Source: Sinomicrobium oceani
GTDB taxonomy: Bacteria; Bacteroidota; Bacteroidia; Flavobacteriales; Flavobacteriaceae
Direction of reading: 5' to 3'
Length of the DNA: 64,000 bases
NCBI RefSeq assembly: GCF_900119185.1
Contig: NZ_FPJE01000008.1
Location: 124,001 to 188,000 of the forward strand
The position numbers and the translations under genes are program-made. The notes under the pieces were generated by a model. That model did no database searches and was not told the DNA's origin. It saw nothing but the letters and a program-made list of their open reading frames with translations. Positions within the stretch are counted from its first letter, which is position 1. The number at the start of each line of letters is the position of its first letter. This document shows, piece by piece, positions 27,776 through 36,558 of this stretch.

Positions 27776-28128
27776 AAAGTATTTTAAAAACTCACCTCTC
27801 CTGATTTATATTCCAATATAACAAAGTCCTCTGCAAAACACCACATTCTTTCCAATTCACAAAAGTACTTATCATTTTATAACTTTCCCGACCAGTACAC
27901 AATAGACAACCCATCATCCGGTTACTAAAATTGGTATTCACTGTATTTTCCTTAAAATCCTGCCTGTTCATAATTCCCGTATTTGAAAATTTCCTGGCCG
28001 TTGGCCGGAATATCAAAATTATGAGCGCTTACAGTTCAAATAAATCAACAAGACTATATGTTGTTGTTTATCAGTGTATTAAAAAATAAATGCTTTCTTG
28101 ATATGTTCTATAGTACATGTAGAGCCTT

Positions 28129-28139
28129 ATTTTACATAA
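28129..28139 (-). other. Isolated XerD-arm-like sequence
   Basis: ATTTTACATAA on the plus strand is an exact minus-strand copy of the TTATGTAAAAT arm. The adjacent left arm is not conserved. Confidence 0.3.
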
Positions 28140-28283
28140 TATCCAAACTGATTATTTCCGTCTGTAGTTATTCACCAAAAAACTGCCAGGTAAAAATGCC
28201 GCTCTATATCATCTTCAACGGAGCCACGAAAAGATATGTCAGTATAAGTGTCGCGGTGACTCCGTTTCCGATGATCGTATTAT

Positions 28284-29231
28284 TTATCGGCTGGCCCGGT
28301 CCAGTAGTTCCAAGTCTTCCTGGTCGAGTTTCAATTTCGGCGCATCGAATAACGTTTGCAATTGCTTTTTGTTCGTAGCGCTTGCTATCGGTGCTCCGAT
28401 ATGAGGTTGTGCCAGTAGCCATGCCAGTGAAATGGTCGCCTGGGAAGTCCGGTGTTTTCCGGCAACCTTGTCAAGGGCCGACAGTACGTCCATACCCCTG
28501 GCATTCAAGTATTTTTTAACACCATTGCCCCTGACACTCTTGCTGAGATCGGCTTCCGAACGGTATTTCCCGGTGAGGAACCCGGCTGCCAGCGACCAAT
28601 ACGGAAAGACGGTCAGGTTATACTGCTCCGCCAACGGGGCGTATTGCTGTTCGTAACCACTGCGTTCTACCAGGTTATAATGAGGTTGCAGAGCCTGGTA
28701 TCTGGGCAGTCCGTATTTTTCCGAAGCTTCAAAAGAAGCCTTTAGGCGTTCCGGGGAAAGATTGGATGCTGCAATATATCGTACTTTTCCGGCCTTGATG
28801 ATCTCATCGTACGCTTCCAGCGTTTCTTCGACCGGGGTCTTTTCATCATCGAAATGGGTATAGTACAGGTCGATATAATCAGTTTGTAACCGTTGTAACG
28901 ACTTGTCCACGCCTTCCAGGATATGCTTTTTGCTGGTATCCACCGGGTGAAGACCAGTCTCCCCTCCCACTTTGGTAGCCATTACGATCTTCTCGCGGTT
29001 GCCCCGGGCCTTCATCCATTTTCCGAGAATGGTTTCCGATTGTCCGCCGCCTTTACCGTCCACCCAATACGAATACATATCGGCCGTATCGATAAAGTTA
29101 AATCCTTCTGCGGTAAAAGCATCCAAAATGTCAAAGGACTCTTTTTCGTCCAGTGTCCATCCGAAGACATTCCCTCCCAGATTAATGGGAGCCACATGCA
29201 AATCGGTATTTCCTATACTTATCTTTTTCAT
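28284..29231 (-). CDS. Aldo/keto reductase
   Basis: The 315-residue product is a (beta/alpha)8 NADPH-dependent oxidoreductase. The active-site aspartate and tyrosine are in FIDTADMYSYW, the lysine in IVMATKVGG and the histidine in LYYTHFDD. The cofactor-binding C-terminal portion contains IASATNKKQL. The family reduces aldehydes and ketones broadly, and the substrate is unknown. It is separated from the MFS transporter gene by 210 bases holding repeat copy 3. Confidence 0.93.
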   Translation of the reverse strand: MKKISIGNTDLHVAPINLGGNVFGWTLDEKESFDILDAFTAEGFNFIDTADMYSYWVDGKGGGQSETILGKWMKARGNREKIVMATKVGGETGLHPVDTSKKHILEGVDKSLQRLQTDYIDLYYTHFDDEKTPVEETLEAYDEIIKAGKVRYIAASNLSPERLKASFEASEKYGLPRYQALQPHYNLVERSGYEQQYAPLAEQYNLTVFPYWSLAAGFLTGKYRSEADLSKSVRGNGVKKYLNARGMDVLSALDKVAGKHRTSQATISLAWLLAQPHIGAPIASATNKKQLQTLFDAPKLKLDQEDLELLDRASR

Positions 29232-29302
29232 TGTATTGTATTTAAAATTAGATTTTTTACGTTATACATCCCCCACTACGAATTAAAAAACTGTTTAAAT
29301 TC

Positions 29303-29427
29303 GGGGCTTCGGTACGCTCCGGGCGGAGCCGGAGCACTCAGCTTAAAACAGGGAAGTAAAAGCTTTACATCACTCATGAACTCAATACCCATTAGCCTAA
29401 TAACTCCCCCACTACCAACTACGAACT
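29303..29427 (-). repeat. Dispersed intergenic repeat, copy 3
   Basis: Read on the minus strand, this copy has the same order as copy 2: AGTTCGTAGTTGGTAG, a middle segment with TATTGAGT and GAGTGATGTA, CCCTGTTTTA, then GCTGAGTGCTCCGG, a 6-base loop, CCGGAG and GAAGCCCC. Its orientation is opposite to copies 1 and 2, which lie on the other side of the dif-like site. Confidence 0.8.
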
Positions 29428-29441
29428 AACCACCCAACTAC

Positions 29442-30602
29442 CTAACGTCTCCATATCCCATGCACCAGCAAGGTAAGTGCCCCGAAACCGAAACCTGCAG
29501 CAGCCACGCCTGTCCAGCCAAAATGCTGCCACACAATGCCTCCTATAAAAGTTCCGAGGGCACCACCGGTAAAATACAGCACCATATATACGGTGTTGAT
29601 CCGGTTTCTTTCCGGCGGATTGTTTTCGAATATAATGGTCTGGTTAGTAATATGTACGGCTTGTATACCGAGGTCCAGAAACAGCGCTCCGATGATGAGC
29701 AATACTATACTACCTGAACCGAAACCGAGTATGATCCACGATATCATAGCTATAAGGGTTGACACGGAAATAATAACATTTTTGTTCATCGTGTCACTAA
29801 GTTTACCCACCACGGTAGCGATAACTGCTCCGGCAATTCCGACCACCCCGAAGGCACCTGCTTCCCGGCTTCCCATACCGAATTTTGGGGTTTCGAGCAG
29901 AAATACCAGAGTGGTCCAGAAGACGCTGAAACTGGCAAATACCAGCGATCCCCGTAATGCGGCCAACCGCAACCGTGGCCTGTTCCGGAACTGGTCTACG
30001 ATAGAGAACAGCAACTGTCTGTAGCTTCCCTTAAAATCGGGCGTGATCTCCGGGAGTTTCCACTTCAGGAAAAGCCATAGCACGGCCATGATACCCGAAG
30101 CAATAAAAAACACAGATCTCCAATCGAGATAACTCCCTATAAAACCACTCAGGGTCCGCGACCCGAGAATACCTATAAACATTCCTGTCATCACAGTACC
30201 TATGGCCTTGCCACGATTATGGTCTTCCGCCAGCTGTGCCGCCATGGGAACCATGATCTGCGGAATAACAGACGTCAGACCGATAAACAGGCTCGACACT
30301 TTTAAAGCGGCAGGCGTCGGAGCCCATCCGGCCGATATGAGAGCGGCAATGATAAATGCAAAGTCTATGAGTATCATCCTTTTTCGCTTCAGCATATCGC
30401 CCAGAGGTACAATAAGAAACAATCCCAATGCGTATCCTATCTGGGTTAGCATCGGCACATCGCTGATAGCGCCTTCCGAGACGCCGAATTCACGGGCCAT
30501 ATCGGCCAGCAGGGGTTGGTTGTAATAGTTATTTGCTACCACCATGCCCGTGGTTATTGCCATAAGCAACAGTAAACCTGGGCTTAATGTTCTGTTTTCC
30601 AA
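29442..30602 (-). CDS. MFS transporter
   Basis: The 386-residue protein has about twelve hydrophobic segments and the major facilitator hallmark between helices 2 and 3 (PLGDMLKRKRMIL). A second GKLSDTMNK motif lies in the C-terminal half. It resembles drug or metabolite efflux members of the family (YfcJ-like arabinose-efflux-permease fold). The SDR gene lies 40 bases upstream on the same strand, so the two probably form an operon facing an AraC regulator. Confidence 0.88.
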   Translation of the reverse strand: MENRTLSPGLLLLMAITTGMVVANNYYNQPLLADMAREFGVSEGAISDVPMLTQIGYALGLFLIVPLGDMLKRKRMILIDFAFIIAALISAGWAPTPAALKVSSLFIGLTSVIPQIMVPMAAQLAEDHNRGKAIGTVMTGMFIGILGSRTLSGFIGSYLDWRSVFFIASGIMAVLWLFLKWKLPEITPDFKGSYRQLLFSIVDQFRNRPRLRLAALRGSLVFASFSVFWTTLVFLLETPKFGMGSREAGAFGVVGIAGAVIATVVGKLSDTMNKNVIISVSTLIAMISWIILGFGSGSIVLLIIGALFLDLGIQAVHITNQTIIFENNPPERNRINTVYMVLYFTGGALGTFIGGIVWQHFGWTGVAAAGFGFGALTLLVHGIWRR

Positions 30603-30642
30603 ATTCGCTTTTCTTAAAAGTGCTGAAAAATATCGTTTGTTC

Positions 30643-31437
30643 CTAAATAATATAATTGGCTACTCCGCCATCTGCTCTTAAGGCCGCCCCGTTTGTCGCC
30701 GAAGACAACGGACTCGCCACATAGGCGACCATATTCGCTACCTCTTCCGGATCGGCAAAACGCTGAGTGAGCGACGTAGGCCTGCGTTCCTCGAAGAACT
30801 CTTTTTGTATTTCCGCCACGGTCGTCTCCTGTGCCTTGGCCTGTTCTTCCAGGTCTCGTTGGTTAGCTCTGCTCATCGTAGGTCCTGGCAAGACACAGTT
30901 TACCGTTACCTGGGTACCTTTAGTCAGCCTGGCCAGTCCGCGGGATACGGCGAGCTGTGCCGTTTTACTGAAACCATAATGTACCATTTCTGTCGGGATA
31001 TTCAGGGCGGATTCGCTCGATATAAATATAATACGTCCCGTGTTGCGTTTCAGCATACGCGGAAAATAATGCCGCGCCAGCCGTACCCCGCTCATGACAT
31101 TGATGTCGAACATCTCAAACCACTGCGCATCGGTAATATCTTCGAACTTCACCTGGTTGAAGATCCCGACATTGTTCACAAGAATATCTACTTCCGGGAT
31201 CTCCTCAAGCAGGTTGTCGATATCCTTATTATTTGAAAAATCTGCCGCGATCCCGCTAATGTTATCGTTTCCGGTAGCCTCTCGCAACGCTTTGATCCTT
31301 TCTGCCACATCAGTAGCCTTCCTTCCGTTGATGATCGTATGTGCACCTTCCGAAGCCAGTGCCCTGGCTATGGCATACCCGATGCCTGCAGTAGAACCGG
31401 TTACCAGTGCCGTTTTTCCTTTCAGTTGTAAATCCAT
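30643..31437 (-). CDS. Short-chain dehydrogenase/reductase
   Basis: This 264-residue classical SDR shows the cofactor motif TGSTAGIGYA, the NNVGIF stabilising motif, the active-site serine in IFISSESA and the YGFSK tyrosine/lysine pair. The C-terminal VANMVAYVASPLSSATNGAA segment is typical of the FabG-like group. The substrate is unknown. Divergent from the AraC-family gene at 31558 with a 120-base gap, and followed by the MFS gene, it looks like part of a regulated detoxification or sugar-conversion unit. Confidence 0.93.
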   Translation of the reverse strand: MDLQLKGKTALVTGSTAGIGYAIARALASEGAHTIINGRKATDVAERIKALREATGNDNISGIAADFSNNKDIDNLLEEIPEVDILVNNVGIFNQVKFEDITDAQWFEMFDINVMSGVRLARHYFPRMLKRNTGRIIFISSESALNIPTEMVHYGFSKTAQLAVSRGLARLTKGTQVTVNCVLPGPTMSRANQRDLEEQAKAQETTVAEIQKEFFEERRPTSLTQRFADPEEVANMVAYVASPLSSATNGAALRADGGVANYII

Positions 31438-31557
31438 ATTATTTTATTTTTACCATGAAAACGAAGATTTCCTCTTCATTCTATTTCTTTACGAAGTAAC
31501 GACATGAGCGGCATAACACCCTTGTAAAAATCCACTATTTTTATGTAATTTTACACG

Positions 31558-32406
31558 ATGAAACGGTACAAACAATTCAACCGTCTTATAGTTAACGATT
31601 TCACTGCTGATGTCTGGCAGCATCCGTTGCACAATCACAACCATTACGAGATTATATTCATAGCATCCGGTGCAGGAATACATCACCTGAACAAGCGGCT
31701 CATGCCTTATAAAGCGGGACACCTCTACCTGCTGGGACCTGAGGACGAGCACGAATTTATCATAGAAAAAAACACCCGTTTCATTTACTTTAAGTTCACC
31801 AAGCTCTATTTCGATGCGTTTCCGTCCGACCATGCTGCCAGGTGGATACGTGACCTGGACGAACTGTTGAACAGGCCCGAACGCAAAAAGGGTGACCTGC
31901 TGAAGATGGAACCGGACCGGATTACAATAGCTACTCTATTCGAATTAATTATAAAGGAATACCAACGCAATGAGGTCTTGAGCAAAAAACTCGTTTTCGA
32001 GTGGTTTAAATCTATTCTGATGATTTTGAGACGAAACTGGAACTGTTGCGGCACACCGCACGATCGTTCTGCCCGGTCCGTCCTTACCGAAGAATTGCTC
32101 GAATATATAGAAATGCATATTTACGATCCGAAAATGCTCCGTCAGAAAGCTATTGCCGAACATTTTCACTATTCCCCGAATTATATCGGTTCCTTGTTCA
32201 AGGACAAGATCGGTACTTCACTCAAAAGCTACATTCAGCAGTACCGTTATAATCTGCTCGAGCAACGGCTGGCCCAGGGAAACGGAAGTACGAAACAGCT
32301 CGCTCTTGAGTTTGGCTTTACGGATGAAAGTCATTTACATCGATTCGTGAAAGGGTTTTCTGGTAAAAGTTTTATGGAATTAAAAACCTTTGCTTCACGA
32401 TCTTAA
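31558..32406 (+). CDS. AraC-family transcriptional regulator
   Basis: The 282 residues contain an N-terminal cupin-type sensor (HPLHNHNHYEIIFIASGAG) and a C-terminal AraC DNA-binding domain. The latter reads RQKAIAEHFHYSPNYIGSLF and QLALEFGFTDESHLHRFVKG. Its position, divergent from the SDR-MFS pair across a 120-base gap, suggests that it controls that pair. I could not identify repeats in the gap strong enough to call an operator. Confidence 0.9.
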   Translation: MKRYKQFNRLIVNDFTADVWQHPLHNHNHYEIIFIASGAGIHHLNKRLMPYKAGHLYLLGPEDEHEFIIEKNTRFIYFKFTKLYFDAFPSDHAARWIRDLDELLNRPERKKGDLLKMEPDRITIATLFELIIKEYQRNEVLSKKLVFEWFKSILMILRRNWNCCGTPHDRSARSVLTEELLEYIEMHIYDPKMLRQKAIAEHFHYSPNYIGSLFKDKIGTSLKSYIQQYRYNLLEQRLAQGNGSTKQLALEFGFTDESHLHRFVKGFSGKSFMELKTFASRS

Positions 32407-32519
32407 TTCTGCGTTATTTTTATTTTAAAATTCCGTAACAATCTGTTCATTATTTTTATTTTTTCATATTTAAAGCCAGGAAATCCCTTCTTTAAATGGA
32501 TTTATTTATAATGTTTTTA

Positions 32520-32527
32520 TAAGTTTG
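32520..32527 (+). promoter_or_regulatory. -7 promoter box for the TPR gene
   Basis: TAAGTTTG matches TAnnTTTG, 31 bases upstream of the ATG at 32559. Confidence 0.5.
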
Positions 32528-32558
32528 CGATTATTTACGTTAATCATAATAATAAATC

Positions 32559-33923
32559 ATGAAAAGGAATATTTCCGTATTGGCAGGTATATTCGGTTCC
32601 GTATTGTTCAGCTTTGGGCAACAGAACCCGGAATGTCCTCAAAACCTTTCCATTTTTGCGGAACACGCAAAAAACAAAAACTATGAGTCGGCCTATGAAC
32701 CCTGGAAAATGGTCTATGAAAACTGTCCTGACCTTCACTGGGCAACATATCATTACGGTGAACGTATATTGAAGGATAAGATCGAAAAAGATCCTGCAAA
32801 CAAGGAGCAGTATATCAAGACTCTTACGGAGCTCTACCAGGCTGCACCGAAATATTTCCCGAAACGATATACCGAAGTGGGAAGCATGATCGACATTGCT
32901 TTGTTGAAAAACGATAACAAGACCGGGAATAAGGAAGAAATCTACGACCTGCTCGACCAGGCCTTTAAAAAGGATAAAGATGGCTTTAAAAATCCTAAAG
33001 CGCTCTACCTCTATTTCTCTATATTGGTAGACCTTCAGGGAGAAGGTAAGAAAGACCTCCAGGAGGTATTTGATGTCTACGATGATGTAACGGCCAAGAT
33101 CGCAGAGGAAAACCAGGAACTTGCAGAGACTATTGTGAAATACGTAGCCAAAGAAGACGAAGGAACGCTTACAGCCAAAGAAAAACGTATATTGGCAGGT
33201 GCACGTCAGAATGGGGAAAACTATGAAAAAATAAGCAGTAGCGTAGATAGCAAACTCGGTAAACTGGCTGACTGTGACAACCTTATTCCGTTGTACCAGA
33301 AAAACTTCGAAGCTCGTCAGGGAGATGCTGACTGGCTGAAAAGTGCCGCTGGAAGAATGGATGCGAAAGACTGTACCAGCGATCCGCTTTTCGTGAAATT
33401 GGTAGAGGCTCTCGACAAGATCGAGCCTTCGGCAAGTTCCAAATATTACCTGGGATCGCTCTACGAAGAGCAGGGTAACAAAAGTAAAGCTCTGGAATAC
33501 TTTAAGCAATCTATAGACCTGGAGACCGATGGGGTAAAGAAAGCTGCCAAGCTTACCAGTATTGCTTCCAAACTCAGCAAAAGTGGTCAGAAATCCGCAG
33601 CAAGAAACTATGCCCAACAGGCGCTGAATGCCAACCCGGCAAACGGTACGCCATACCTTATTATAGCATCGTTATATGCCAACAGTGCCAACGAATGCGG
33701 AAGTACTACATTTGAGAAAAGGGCAATCTACTGGAAGGCCGCCGAAATGGCGAGAAAAGCCGCGCAGGTTGACCCATCGCTGAAAAGCCGTGCCGCACAG
33801 ACTGCAGCCAGTTATGCCGGAAGGGCACCGAGCAAACAGGACATCTTTAGTTCCGGAATGGCTGGAAAGACCATAAGCTTCGGATGCTGGATCGGCGGGA
33901 GCGTAAAAGTTCCTAACCTGTAA
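32559..33923 (+). CDS. Exported tetratricopeptide-repeat protein
   Basis: The 454-residue product starts with a signal peptide (MKRNISVLAGIFGSVLFSFG, then QQ). TPR-like helical repeats run through much of it; the clearest are YYLGSLYEEQGNKSKALEYF and the next unit ending ARNYAQQALNANP (about residues 290-350). The protein ends in a glycine- and aromatic-rich segment rather than a sorting domain. TPR proteins act as scaffolds, and no partner is indicated by neighbours. A promoter box lies upstream and a terminator follows. Confidence 0.82.
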   Translation: MKRNISVLAGIFGSVLFSFGQQNPECPQNLSIFAEHAKNKNYESAYEPWKMVYENCPDLHWATYHYGERILKDKIEKDPANKEQYIKTLTELYQAAPKYFPKRYTEVGSMIDIALLKNDNKTGNKEEIYDLLDQAFKKDKDGFKNPKALYLYFSILVDLQGEGKKDLQEVFDVYDDVTAKIAEENQELAETIVKYVAKEDEGTLTAKEKRILAGARQNGENYEKISSSVDSKLGKLADCDNLIPLYQKNFEARQGDADWLKSAAGRMDAKDCTSDPLFVKLVEALDKIEPSASSKYYLGSLYEEQGNKSKALEYFKQSIDLETDGVKKAAKLTSIASKLSKSGQKSAARNYAQQALNANPANGTPYLIIASLYANSANECGSTTFEKRAIYWKAAEMARKAAQVDPSLKSRAAQTAASYAGRAPSKQDIFSSGMAGKTISFGCWIGGSVKVPNL

Positions 33924-33953
33924 GCAACTCCACAGTAAAACCATAATAGAATA

Positions 33954-33995
33954 AAAGCGGGTGTTTCCTAACTGGACACACCCGCTTTCTTTTTA
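33954..33995 (+). terminator. Terminator between the TPR gene and the HEPN-like gene
   Basis: A perfect 11-base stem (33954-33964 with 33978-33988) with a 13-base loop is followed by a T-rich run. It ends at the stop codon of the convergent gene. The A-rich left flank could make it bidirectional. Confidence 0.85.
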
Positions 33996-35132
33996 TGCCA
34001 CAGGCATATTACCTTCCATGTATTTTTCCACGATATCATTAAAACATTCCATTTCGTCATATGGTAAAAGCTGTACGGCAAACTCCAGGGCAACCTTGAT
34101 ATCCAGGCAAGGTTGTGCTACAAAGCCCGAGGCATCGTTTTCCGGATAATCCAGGGCCATGACGCATACTTTGATGATACTGGCGACACTGAATAGTACT
34201 TCGGAAGGACAACTCATACGCAATCCCTTATGGTAATAAATTTCGGGACGGTATTTGTACTTGTAAAACTTTTTCCGGATCAGTGTTTCGATTTTCTCTT
34301 TCATCCGGTCTTTTTCATCATCGGTCAGATCGCGTGTCTTCAGTGGTTTTTTCCTGGAATTCCCCGCTATCGGCCCCGAAATATCCTGGCATTCCTTTAT
34401 TCCCGCATCGAAAATATCGGGGAGCATCAGTTGCAGCCTGTTATACTTCTCCTCAAGGTTGGTAAGGTCTGTTTCGGTGACCTGACTGCCCTCTTCAAAA
34501 GTCATCCCCTGTCTGGCCAGGTCGAGTAATTTTACCAGCTTCCGGTCTTCCGGTTTCTCCATGCGGAACAACGATCCTAATGCGGTATAAAACCGTCCTG
34601 TATATCGCTGATATTCATCGATACGTATTCCGTGCTGCGCTTTCCCTGTAAGCAGCCTTCCGGCCAGGCCGAATGCTATATCAAAGGCCTGGTAGAGCAT
34701 AAAGACCGCCTGCTCATAGTCTTTTCTGGCACTGTAAAAGTTAACGCCGTCATGCAAAGCCTTCATTTTGGTATATGTCAGTGCAAAATGATTTCTGCCC
34801 TTCCGCAGGCCCTGCTCCGTATCTACAGTTTCCGAAGGAGGCTCTTCCGGCTGCCCCTCTTTTTTGTAAACCAGATTGATCTTCCTGCACATCCTCATGA
34901 AAAAGAGATTTCCTTCGTGCAATTGCTTCCGGGCGTAAGGCAACGGATAGGCCAGAAAAAGCATATTGTCTTCTTCGTTTATCCGGGGGACTTCCCCGGC
35001 TTCTGCAGAAGTCTTCCGGGCATACAATAAAAGAACCAGTCTCCGGATGTCTTTTCCCGTATTCCAAAAAGTCGTGTAGATATATTCGGCATCGTTTTCC
35101 GACACCAGTTGTTTTATCATTTTATCTTCCAT
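33993..35132 (-). CDS. HEPN-like domain protein of unknown function
   Basis: This 379-residue protein contains a helical segment (about residues 120-215) typical in style of HEPN domains: ALHDGVNFYSARKDYEQA, then FMLYQAFDIAFGLAGRLLTG. HEPN proteins often act as ribonucleases or nucleotide-binding scaffolds. The RNase motif Rx4-6H is met only by RPEIYYH near residue 300, outside the bundle, so activity is doubtful. The last 60 residues (FSVASIIKVCVMA... ALEFAVQLLPYDE) resemble the C-terminal half of the small protein encoded next upstream (35256-35570). The two genes probably form an operon. Confidence 0.6.
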   Translation of the reverse strand: MEDKMIKQLVSENDAEYIYTTFWNTGKDIRRLVLLLYARKTSAEAGEVPRINEEDNMLFLAYPLPYARKQLHEGNLFFMRMCRKINLVYKKEGQPEEPPSETVDTEQGLRKGRNHFALTYTKMKALHDGVNFYSARKDYEQAVFMLYQAFDIAFGLAGRLLTGKAQHGIRIDEYQRYTGRFYTALGSLFRMEKPEDRKLVKLLDLARQGMTFEEGSQVTETDLTNLEEKYNRLQLMLPDIFDAGIKECQDISGPIAGNSRKKPLKTRDLTDDEKDRMKEKIETLIRKKFYKYKYRPEIYYHKGLRMSCPSEVLFSVASIIKVCVMALDYPENDASGFVAQPCLDIKVALEFAVQLLPYDEMECFNDIVEKYMEGNMPVA

Positions 35133-35255
35133 GTTCCTGATAATTGTCGTTGTGATTAATGGTGTATTCCAAACGAGTCATACGTCTCCTGTTCCCGGGC
35201 CGGCACCGGAAGAATTTAAGATAAATATCCTCGGGAGATCGTGTAAAAGCTGAAG

Positions 35256-35570
35256 TTACTCTTCGAGAAGATGGTCACGAAGCATATCCATAAACTCACT
35301 CTCATGCACCGGTAACAACCGGAGTACAAGACCCAGTGTATTGTGTACACTGATATTGAGTCGGGAAATATCCGTGCTTATTTCAAGCCCTTCTTCCGTG
35401 GCAACCATGCATAATTTGAGCAAGTCGGATATGGTTTCCAGAAGGTGCTGATACCCGTTTCTGTGCAAAGAAACCACATAATCGCCCTTTTCGGGGCTGT
35501 GTTTGAGGGTCCGGAAATATTCCGGGGCCAGTTGGCGGAGTTCTTCCAAAACAGCATGTTCCTGTACCAT
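35256..35570 (-). CDS. Small protein sharing a C-terminal module with its neighbour
   Basis: The 104-residue product is wholly helical in appearance, with no signal. From about residue 44 on (LLETISDLLKLCMVATEEG, then LGLVLRLLPVHESEFMD) it parallels the end of the HEPN-like protein: a LxKxCxxA helix, a spacer, then an xLLPxxExExxxD helix. A shared binding module or a duplication is a reasonable inference. No known family is recognised. Confidence 0.6.
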   Translation of the reverse strand: MVQEHAVLEELRQLAPEYFRTLKHSPEKGDYVVSLHRNGYQHLLETISDLLKLCMVATEEGLEISTDISRLNISVHNTLGLVLRLLPVHESEFMDMLRDHLLEE

Positions 35571-35712
35571 AGTCTGTAAGCTTTTAGGTTCTGTATATTA
35601 TACACCCATACATAGGCCCCAGTCCCAACAAAAATTGCTTTTTTTTCACACAAAACCCACTCCAGTTAACCGAAAATCACCTCTGATGTCAGGTTGTATC
35701 GGGAATCAGATA

Positions 35713-36558
35713 CTATCGAAGTATATTCAATTTTATCTCCTCTCCGGCACGTTTTTGTGCAAGAACGGATATACTTCTTTCTGAAAACTGCAAAATACGC
35801 GGATATCCACCCGTAGTCTGGCAGTCGCGCATGAGTACGATCAACTTTCCAGAAGGAGTTAACTGTACCGTCCCCGGAAGGGTAGCCGAAGTAATAATGC
35901 CAAATTCATTAGGCGAAAGACGCTCCTCCAGCTGGTAGGCCATACGGTTATTCTGTGCAGATACGGTAAAACTCCCCTGCTCCAGCCGGTCCTGGTCCTC
36001 TGCACTCAGAAGACCGAATTCGGGTCCCGGATATACCCTAACTTCCTGTTCGAACAGGAAATCGTTATCGATTTTTATCTCTATGAGATTCTCTATATCA
36101 CCTTCAAAAGCAGAGTATTCCATGGTTTGCTCAACGGCAACTCTTCCGCTTTCGGTAACCGGAACAAAATACGAACGGCTGTGAAGTACTTTTTTTGTCT
36201 TTATTCCACCTTTGACACCGATATAGGTACGTATACCTTTTTCGACCTTACCGAACGACAATATGTCTCCCGGTTTTATTTTTACCACCCGGTTATGCGG
36301 TATGGCCGTACCGTTGACGTCTGCGTGCATCGCGGCGCCTGTCATAACAATATGCGTAGGTTCGGAAAATTCCAGTACCGGTCCCGTCATAGCTATTTCC
36401 AGCACGGCAGCCTTATCCCGATTGTCCAGAAGCCGGTTGGCCAGCACTGCAGAAAACATATCCATTGCCCCGGAAACAGGTACCCCGTTGTCCCGGTATC
36501 CTGTTCGTCCCGTATCCTGAACCGTGGTAAAGAACCCCGGTTTACGTATCTTAATCAT
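35713..36558 (-). CDS. pxpC: 5-oxoprolinase subunit C
   Basis: PxpC is the biotin-dependent-carboxylase-like (KipA/AHS2) subunit of the ATP-dependent 5-oxoprolinase, which opens the lactam ring of 5-oxoproline to give glutamate. The ATG at 36558 gives 281 residues with MIKIRKPGFFTTVQDTGRTG at the N-terminus, the family hallmark, followed by GVPVSGAMD and a C-terminal DCQTTGGYPR. A longer frame to 36618 runs back into pxpB. The start overlaps the pxpB stop by 8 bases, so the two are coupled. Confidence 0.95.
   Translation of the reverse strand: MIKIRKPGFFTTVQDTGRTGYRDNGVPVSGAMDMFSAVLANRLLDNRDKAAVLEIAMTGPVLEFSEPTHIVMTGAAMHADVNGTAIPHNRVVKIKPGDILSFGKVEKGIRTYIGVKGGIKTKKVLHSRSYFVPVTESGRVAVEQTMEYSAFEGDIENLIEIKIDNDFLFEQEVRVYPGPEFGLLSAEDQDRLEQGSFTVSAQNNRMAYQLEERLSPNEFGIITSATLPGTVQLTPSGKLIVLMRDCQTTGGYPRILQFSERSISVLAQKRAGEEIKLNILR

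Larger units (their letters stand above)
27493..28283. other. AT-rich gene-free region with Xer/dif-like sites
   Basis: These 791 bases carry no gene I can support; a 74-codon minus-strand frame (27792-28016) has no recognisable features. The region contains a 28-base dif-like site, two further arm pairs and a lone arm, listed separately. Composition is clearly more AT-rich than in the flanking oxidoreductase genes. Confidence 0.6.

Noticed and set aside
27792-28016. 74-codon minus-strand frame in the AT-rich region
   Set aside because: No promoter, no family and no strong coding character; retained only as part of the region description.
28058-28378. 106-codon plus-strand frame running into the aldo/keto reductase gene
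   Set aside because: It overlaps the end of a conserved gene in antisense and looks like random hydrophobic sequence.
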